64,000 nt of DNA from an uncultured Pseudomonadota bacterium (GTDB lineage Bacteria > Pseudomonadota > Gammaproteobacteria > Burkholderiales > SG8-39), in assembly GCA_903921325.1 (NCBI GenBank), contig CAIXPL010000022.1, forward strand, positions 52,467 to 116,466, given 5' to 3'. A program made the position numbers and the translations under genes. Below are positions 63,940 through 64,000 of the stretch, piece after piece. Numbering within the stretch: position 1 is the first letter of the stretch; each line of letters opens with the position of its first letter. The notes beneath the pieces are model-generated. The model saw only the letters and a program-made list of their open reading frames with translations, made no database searches and was not told the DNA's origin.

Positions 63940-64000
63940 CTGGACAGTGATTCCACGGCAAACTGGACACGCATTCCACGTCAAACTGGACAGTCGGAGC
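63940..64000. mobile_element. IS21-family terminal repeats, element continues beyond right edge
   Basis: Tandem 23-bp units begin CTGGACAGTGATTCCACGG (63940), CTGGACACGCATTCCACGT (63963) and CTGGACAGTCGGAGC (63986, cut by the edge), separated by CAAA. Multiple direct terminal repeats of this size, with CTGGACA and ATTCCACG blocks, are typical of IS21-family insertion sequences. Sequence at 63915-63939 (GACACG, GTATTCCAAGCAA) looks like a diverged first unit. No transposase (IstA/IstB) is in the window, so the identification rests on the repeats alone. Confidence 0.6.

Overview
The window reads as chromosome of a GC-rich betaproteobacterium, most likely Burkholderiales (Alcaligenaceae or Comamonadaceae type). 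The main reason is six scattered single-gene Bug-type (tripartite tricarboxylate, TTT) substrate-binding receptors, a family strongly expanded in that order. Supporting features are OxyR-AhpCF, an ECF42/DGPF sigma unit, an allophanate/biuret hydrolase pair and many oxidoreductases for small organic acids and aromatics. No rRNA, tRNA, CRISPR array or prophage was recognised. Species cannot be named from sequence alone.

Layout. 0-2.2 kb: two divergent, clearly paralogous branched-chain-type ABC binding proteins, the left one cut by the window edge. 2.35-7.1 kb: four-gene unit of porin, small PstS-like protein, chemoreceptor and SCO1-like protein. 7.2-14.7 kb: Old Yellow Enzyme-type oxidoreductase, then a heavy-metal-type RND efflux operon (adaptor, pump, outer-membrane lipoprotein). 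15.3-17.7 kb: a Tat-targeted thiamine-diphosphate enzyme followed by a diheme cytochrome c, an unusual apparently periplasmic oxidation module. 17.8-24.1 kb: biuret-type hydrolase plus allophanate hydrolase, a divergent molybdopterin S/N-oxide reductase and a MetE-like methyltransferase. 24.2-31 kb: three Bug receptors, a periplasmic thioredoxin, an alpha/beta hydrolase, a luciferase-like monooxygenase and a Rieske oxygenase. 31-43 kb: PhoX-like lipoprotein, SSADH/Bug/FAD-oxidoreductase operon, TMEM175 channel, fumarase-family lyase, a lone xanthine-dehydrogenase-type large subunit and an SbtA-like permease.

42.7-50.5 kb is a stress section: two GSTs, a chromate transporter, a DmeF-like zinc/cobalt exporter with a histidine-rich loop, and OxyR divergent from ahpC-ahpF. 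50.6-56.4 kb holds the ECF42 sigma/DGPF pair, a Bug receptor, a free-standing BLUF photoreceptor, an esterase and a ModA-like binding protein. 56.5-61.3 kb is an IclR regulator divergent from a Bug receptor, enoyl-CoA hydratase and ADP-forming acyl-CoA ligase operon, which looks like uptake, activation and hydration of one acid. Two similar 17-bp palindromes suggest that IclR also controls the ModA-like gene.

From about 61.3 kb to the right edge the character changes to accessory DNA. It holds two toxin-antitoxin pairs, a small excisionase-like HTH protein, two copies of a ~46-bp imperfect palindrome flanking one of these cassettes, and at the very end tandem 23-bp units typical of an IS21-family terminus. 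The most promising unexplained systems are the Tat-ThDP enzyme/cytochrome pair and the palindrome-flanked toxin-antitoxin cassette.
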